Assembly: GCA_016871725.1 (NCBI GenBank)
Contig: VHCL01000017.1
Span: 1-35,518 of the forward strand
Direction of reading: 5' to 3'
DNA: 35,518 bases
Origin: Verrucomicrobiota bacterium
GTDB lineage: Bacteria; Verrucomicrobiota; Verrucomicrobiia; Opitutales; UBA953
Shown: positions 31,529 through 35,518 of the stretch, piece by piece
How positions within the stretch are numbered: position 1 is the first letter of the stretch
Layout: each line of letters opens with the position of its first letter
The notes under the pieces: generated by a model
The model's database searches: none
What the model saw: the letters and a program-made list of their open reading frames with translations, nothing else
Told to the model about the DNA's origin: nothing
Program-made: the position numbers and the translations under genes

Positions 31529-34084
31529 ATGCCCACCCTCGCCGATCGCAAGCGCAACCTCGGGCGCGTCCCGGTGAAGTGGATCGTGCTGGCCGCCTAC
31601 GTCCTGCTGGTCCTGGTCTCCCGGTGGGTCACCTCGGCCGACCGCCAGCCCAAGCCCGAGCTGGCCCAGCGGGTGGAATTCCATCCGCATGGGTATCCTG
31701 AGGACCGTGCCGCCTTGCCGGTCGTCGTCATCCCCCGTCTCCCGGACGGTGGCGGTGGCTGGAATCAGGCCGCCATCGACCTCGTCACGACCGAGGGCGC
31801 CGACAAAGTGGGCGTGGTCTACGCCGTCCGCTGGCCGACCGCCTACCATCGTTCGCGCGCGTCGATGAGCGACGAGAGCATCGCCGCCGACATGCTGTCT
31901 TCGATGGAGCCGCGACTCGGCAAGGGTCGCTTCCATCTCGTCGGCGAAGGCATGGGCGGGATGGTCGCCCTCGCGGTCGCGACCAAGTATCCGGACCGCG
32001 TGGCCTCGCTGACGCTGATCTGCGCGCCCGGCGCCCAGGAATACACGCTCCTCGGTAACGCCGTCGCCAACAAGTTCGTCTACTTCTTCCATCATATCCC
32101 GTTCTTCCTGTTCGACGTCGCCACGCCCCATTTCGGGCTGGCCGATCGGGTCCCTTACAATCGCGGCTACTCGGGCGTCTTCTTCGACAGCGATCTTTCC
32201 GACGCCAAGGCCGCCCTGCGCGCTTGGAACGGACCGGCGCTGCTCGTCCACGGCAAGAGCGATTGGGTCACGCCGGTCGACGCCGCCCGTTATTCGTCCA
32301 AGCTCATGCCGCAGGCCCGGCTCATCGAGGTCGAGGGAGGCCACGACGCCGAAGCCTCGCTTGAGGTCATCCGTTTCATCACGTCCGTCGAGTCGGGTCA
32401 GGCGGCGAAGCGCCCCGCGCCCGTGCCGGCGACCGAGCCTTATCCGCATCTGGTGGCCTCGGATGGCGCCCGCTTCTGGATCCTGCTCCTGATCATCGTC
32501 CTCTGCACCTTCGTGGCGGAGGATCCGACCTGCCTCGCCGCGGGCCTCCTCGCCGCCGAAGGCATCATCGGCTTCTGGTGGGCGGCGCTGGCCTGCACGG
32601 TGGGCATCTTCATCGGGGACATGGTGCTCTACTCGCTCGGCCGCTGGCTCGGGCGCGGGGCGCTTCGCCGGGCGCCGCTCAAGTGGATCGTCAAGGAGCA
32701 CGAGATCGACCGCATGGCCGGCTGGTTCGGTTCGCCGCGCGGCCTGCTGGTGATCGTGAGCTCGCGCTTCATCCCCGCCAGCCGCGTGCCGACCTTCGTG
32801 ACCGCGGGCATCCTGCGCCTCGGCCTGCCGCGCCTCTCGCTGCTCCTCTTCGCCGCGGCGCTCGTCTGGACGCCGGTCCTCATGCTCCTCGGCGGCACGC
32901 TCGGACCGCCCTTCATGGAGCAGTTCCCCCGCTACAAGCAGTACGCGGCCTGGATCGTGCTCGGGCTCTTCGCCTTCATCTGGTTCTTCACCCATTGGGT
33001 CGTCCCCGCGATGACCTGGCGCGGTCGCCGCGAGATCGTGATGAAGGTCCGCGGGCTGATGCAGCCTTCGCTCTGGCCGGGCTGGCTCCTCTACCTGCCC
33101 GTCCGCCTGGGCATCGTGCTGCTGAGCCTGCGGCACCGCCGCCTCACCGCCTTCGCTTCCGCCAATCCCGCCCTCGGCCGGATCGGCGGCTTCATCGGCG
33201 ATTCCAAGTCGCTGCTCCTGCGTCCGTTCCAGCGTGATTCGCGCTGCTGTCCGACGCTCGCGCTTTCGCTCGAGGACACCCAGGAAGAACGGGTCAAGGA
33301 AGCCGCCGCGTTCGCGGTCTGCCACGGCTTCCCGGTCGTCTTCAAGCCCGAGGTCGCCGAGGATGGCGCGGGCCTGCGTTTCGTGCACACTCAGGAGCAG
33401 CTCGAACGCCTTGTCCGTGGGGCGCAGGAGGATTTCCTGCTCCAGAAGTTCATCCCGGGCTTCGAGTTCGAAGTCGTCTGGCGGCGTAACCCCGGCAAGG
33501 ACGACGGACGCATCATGGCCCTGGTGCATAAGCACGACGTCACCGTGCGCGGCGACGGCGAGCAGACGCTCGAGGAGCTCATCTGGCTCGACGAGGTCGC
33601 GGTGTCCCGCGCGCACCTCTTCCTGCGCTGCCACGCGCGCGACCTCAACCGCGTCATCCCCGCGGGCCAGAAGGTGACCCTCAACCTCACCGGCAGCTAC
33701 GGCCATGGCGCGCGCTGCCGTCATCGCGCCGACCTCACGACCGTCGAGCTCGACGCCGCCGTCACCCAGTTCGCCAAGCGTTTCCCCGGCCTGCATTTCG
33801 CCCGCTTCGATCTCCGCGCCGCGTCGATGGAAGACCTCAAGGCCGGCCGCTTCGTCGTCACCGAGGTCGGCGGCTGCTGCCACGTCTCGAGCCTCCTGCG
33901 CGACGAATCGCTGCGTTTCTCGCGGTCCTACGCCGCCGTCTGGGGGCAGCTCAAGGCGTGCCTCGACGCCGGCGCCTACAACCTGCGCCAGAAGGTGCGC
34001 CCCGTGCCCGTCGAGGAGCTCATGGCCCGCTGGAGCCAGGCCCGCGGCCGGCACGACGAGTTCGCGGTCAGCGAGGAAGCCTGA
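31529..34084 (+). CDS. Three-domain fusion: inactive alpha/beta hydrolase, DedA/VTT membrane domain, ATP-grasp
   Basis: 851 residues from the ATG at 31529 (an AGGA lies a few bases upstream; an earlier ATG at 31457 is less likely). A first helix (17-35) leads to an extracytoplasmic alpha/beta hydrolase (about 60-290). Its nucleophile elbow reads LVGEGMGG (137-144), so the serine is replaced by Gly141, although Asp245 and His272 remain. Residues 316-490 are a DedA/VTT transporter-like domain with EDPT, GDMVLYSLGRWLGR (Asp364) and SSRFIPASRVPTFVTAG (Arg413, Arg419). Residues about 575-820 are ATP-grasp: FKPEV (Lys606), QKFIPGFEFEVV, VRGDGEQTLEELI, FDLRA (Asp761) and TEVGG, where the usual E-x-N is E-V-G. 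DedA proteins flip lipid carriers such as undecaprenyl phosphate or phosphatidylethanolamine. A role in modifying or moving a lipid is inference. Confidence 0.82.
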   Translation: MPTLADRKRNLGRVPVKWIVLAAYVLLVLVSRWVTSADRQPKPELAQRVEFHPHGYPEDRAALPVVVIPRLPDGGGGWNQAAIDLVTTEGADKVGVVYAVRWPTAYHRSRASMSDESIAADMLSSMEPRLGKGRFHLVGEGMGGMVALAVATKYPDRVASLTLICAPGAQEYTLLGNAVANKFVYFFHHIPFFLFDVATPHFGLADRVPYNRGYSGVFFDSDLSDAKAALRAWNGPALLVHGKSDWVTPVDAARYSSKLMPQARLIEVEGGHDAEASLEVIRFITSVESGQAAKRPAPVPATEPYPHLVASDGARFWILLLIIVLCTFVAEDPTCLAAGLLAAEGIIGFWWAALACTVGIFIGDMVLYSLGRWLGRGALRRAPLKWIVKEHEIDRMAGWFGSPRGLLVIVSSRFIPASRVPTFVTAGILRLGLPRLSLLLFAAALVWTPVLMLLGGTLGPPFMEQFPRYKQYAAWIVLGLFAFIWFFTHWVVPAMTWRGRREIVMKVRGLMQPSLWPGWLLYLPVRLGIVLLSLRHRRLTAFASANPALGRIGGFIGDSKSLLLRPFQRDSRCCPTLALSLEDTQEERVKEAAAFAVCHGFPVVFKPEVAEDGAGLRFVHTQEQLERLVRGAQEDFLLQKFIPGFEFEVVWRRNPGKDDGRIMALVHKHDVTVRGDGEQTLEELIWLDEVAVSRAHLFLRCHARDLNRVIPAGQKVTLNLTGSYGHGARCRHRADLTTVELDAAVTQFAKRFPGLHFARFDLRAASMEDLKAGRFVVTEVGGCCHVSSLLRDESLRFSRSYAAVWGQLKACLDAGAYNLRQKVRPVPVEELMARWSQARGRHDEFAVSEEA

Positions 34085-34085
34085 C

Positions 34086-34682
34086 TCAGCCCCGCGCGGT
34101 GAACGCGTGGCAGAGGGCCGCCGCGGCGGCGTCGGATTCGTCCAACGCGAGCTCCGCCGGCAGGCCGAGCACGGTGCGGATCATGCGGCCGACCTGTTCC
34201 TTCTTCGCCGCGCCGTGGCCGGCGACCGCCAGCTTGATGCGGGTGGGGGCGTATTCGCCGACCTTGACGCCCAGCCGGGCGAGCACGCTGAGGGCGGCCC
34301 CGCGCGAGGCGCCCATGGCCTGCGCGGTGCGGAAGTTCTGCACGTAGATGGTCTCCTCGATGGCCGCGTGCGTGACGGCGTGTTCGCGCGCGAGCCCCTC
34401 GACGGCGTCGGCGATGCGGCCGAGGCACTCGTAAGGCGCGAGCTTGGGGCCGAGCCTCACGGTGACGCTCGCGAGCAGGCGCATCGGCTCGGCGCGCGCG
34501 TCGACGACCGCCAGGCCGGTGCCGCGCAGGGAAGGGTCGATCCCGAGGATCACCGCGCGGCAGCCGCGCGCGCCGGCGGTGGGCGCGGCCTTGCGGGCGC
34601 GGGGCGCCGGCAAGGCCGCCGGCGTCGACGCGACGCCGCGGAGCTTGTCCGTCCAGAGCGAGCGCGAGGATTTCCGGGCCAT
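34086..34682 (-). CDS. ruvC: Crossover junction endodeoxyribonuclease RuvC
   Basis: 198 residues from the ATG at 34682. It cuts Holliday junctions as a dimer with RuvAB. The acidic catalytic residues are visible: Asp in ILGIDPSLRGTG, Glu in AAIEETIYVQN, and the Asp pair in DESDAAAAALCHAF near the C-terminus. KLAVAGHGAAKKEQVGRMI is the conserved DNA-contact region. It carries an extra basic N-terminal tail of about 44 residues (SSRSLWTDKLRGVAS...) not usual in RuvC. ruvA and ruvB are not adjacent. Its stop is one base from the stop of the converging fusion gene. Confidence 0.94.
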   Translation of the reverse strand: MARKSSRSLWTDKLRGVASTPAALPAPRARKAAPTAGARGCRAVILGIDPSLRGTGLAVVDARAEPMRLLASVTVRLGPKLAPYECLGRIADAVEGLAREHAVTHAAIEETIYVQNFRTAQAMGASRGAALSVLARLGVKVGEYAPTRIKLAVAGHGAAKKEQVGRMIRTVLGLPAELALDESDAAAAALCHAFTARG

Positions 34683-34772
34683 GGCGGGACGATGGCCGGT
34701 CGTGACCTGATTTCGACAGCAAAAGCGGCGGCGATGGATTGCCAAGGTCCCCCTGCGGCCTAGCGTGGGGAG

Positions 34773-35518
34773 ATGCGCACGATGCTGCTCCTCGCCGGCC
34801 TCGCCTGGGCGGCGGTCGCGGCCGGCACCGAGCCGGTCGTGCAACGGCGCGAACTTCCCGCCGGCGAAGCGGTCGCCCTTCGCGCCGCCGGCAGGCTGGA
34901 CCGGAAGCTCGTCCCGGAATGCTCGGCGCTCTGGCCGAGCCCGACGCAGCCCGGGGTCTTCTGGACGCTTTCCGATTCCGGCGCCAAGCCGCGGATCACC
35001 CCCGTCCGGGCCGACGGCTCGAGGGTCATCGGTCCCGGCGGCTACTGGGACGGTCCGGTGCTCCGCGGCGCCGTCAACGTCGACTGGGAGGCGATCGCCG
35101 GCGACGAACACGGCCTGATGGTCGTGGGCGACGTGGGCAACAACGTCTCCCGCCGCAAGGAGCTCGCGTGCTATTTCTTCCGCGAGCCCGTCGTCGGCGC
35201 GACGGAGGTGGCCGACGTGCGCAAGGTCGTCTTCGCCTGGCCCGATCAGACCGCTTTCCCGGATCCGGAGCTCGCGCACGACTGCGAGGCGATGTTCCTC
35301 CTGCGCGGGAAGCTCTATCTCCTCACCAAGCATCGCCGCGACACCCTGACGGACCTCTGGCGGGCGGACGTCCCTCCGGGCGGCGAGCGCGCCGGCCTGA
35401 CCAAGCTGGCGCGTTTCGACGTCGGCGGGATGGTCACGGACGCCTGTCTCTCGCCCGACCGCACGCGCCTCGCCGTGCTGACCTACCGCAACGTCTGGGT
35501 CTTCGACCTCCCGGCGAC
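34773..35518 (+). CDS. Secreted propeller-like protein, 3' end outside the window
   Basis: An open frame from the ATG at 34773 to the right edge, 248 residues visible and no stop. The signal peptide is MRTMLLLAGLAWAAVAAG. The segments VFWTLSDSGAKPRITPV, NVDWEAIAGDEHGLMVVGDVGNN, YFFREP, CEAMFLLRGKLYLLTKHR and TDACLSPDRTRLAVLTYRNVWVF look like successive blades of a beta-propeller. They resemble exported proteins with a WE(D/A)IA...GDIGDN motif. No catalytic site is recognisable and the function is unknown. TTGCCA lies 34 bases upstream of the ATG. It diverges from ruvC across 90 bases. Confidence 0.7.
   Translation, partial: MRTMLLLAGLAWAAVAAGTEPVVQRRELPAGEAVALRAAGRLDRKLVPECSALWPSPTQPGVFWTLSDSGAKPRITPVRADGSRVIGPGGYWDGPVLRGAVNVDWEAIAGDEHGLMVVGDVGNNVSRRKELACYFFREPVVGATEVADVRKVVFAWPDQTAFPDPELAHDCEAMFLLRGKLYLLTKHRRDTLTDLWRADVPPGGERAGLTKLARFDVGGMVTDACLSPDRTRLAVLTYRNVWVFDLPA

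Noticed and set aside
31442..34054. 870-codon minus-strand frame opposite the three-domain fusion
   Set aside because: Long antisense frames are common at this GC content. It has no recognisable domains and is low in hydrophobic order, while the plus strand shows three clear domains.

Overview
The window looks like a chromosomal segment of a GC-rich bacterium (roughly two thirds G+C by eye, strong G/C third-position bias). Its gene set is almost entirely housekeeping. The combination of OpcA beside Zwf, a plant-like long IspG, a LemA/M48 pair, a cysteine-poor L33, a 32-residue AURKAIP1/COX24-type ribosomal protein and few Shine-Dalgarno sites suggests Verrucomicrobiota (an Opitutales-like lineage). 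That placement is inference; no rRNA or other taxonomic marker was available to settle it.

Layout. 1-1245: the 5' part of a REP-associated tyrosine transposase (RAYT), then a secreted TIM-barrel sugar isomerase-like protein, both on the minus strand. 1349-4293: yraN-zwf-opcA, the oxidative pentose phosphate entry. 4446-5054: rdgB. 5055-5497: a gene-free strip packed with palindromes. 5498-8011: coaB, a soluble PAS histidine kinase and a secreted discoidin-like protein. 8059-11543: ispH, then lemA and an M48 protease. 11691-14201: gpmI (minus) and a secreted alpha/beta hydrolase (plus), separated by octamer repeats. 14203-14409: a REP island. 14413-20694, all minus: ispG, a Tat-exported metallo-beta-lactamase-fold protein, rseP and dxr. 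20813-23517: queF-xer-ispE, an AURKAIP1/COX24 mini-protein and rpmG. 23599-24967 (minus): a 73-residue protein and mrp. 25029-28390: a TolB-like propeller, a GYF-like membrane protein (minus) and rpoN. 28391-31454 (minus): a tightly overlapping apaG / beta-CASP metallo-hydrolase / amidase operon. 31529-34084: an unusual 851-residue three-domain membrane protein. 34086-34682: ruvC (minus). 34773-end: a secreted propeller-like protein cut by the window edge.

How the genes work together. Four of the seven steps of the MEP isoprenoid pathway (dxr, ispE, ispG, ispH) lie within 15 kb but on both strands and in separate units. Envelope quality-control or remodelling proteins are frequent: RseP, the M48 protease with LemA, TolB-like, DedA-like.

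The most unusual items are four. (1) A fusion of a nucleophile-less alpha/beta hydrolase, a DedA/VTT membrane domain and an ATP-grasp domain (31529-34084). (2) A RAYT plus seven REP-like hairpins that share the layout GTAG-9-3-9 while their stem sequences change in a base-paired way. (3) Arrays of an octamer GTGCAAAN interleaved with short hairpins, some of which put TTGCAC at a -35 position. (4) A TTG(A/C)C box about 35 nt upstream of several start codons that lack a Shine-Dalgarno, which points to leaderless or nearly leaderless transcription.
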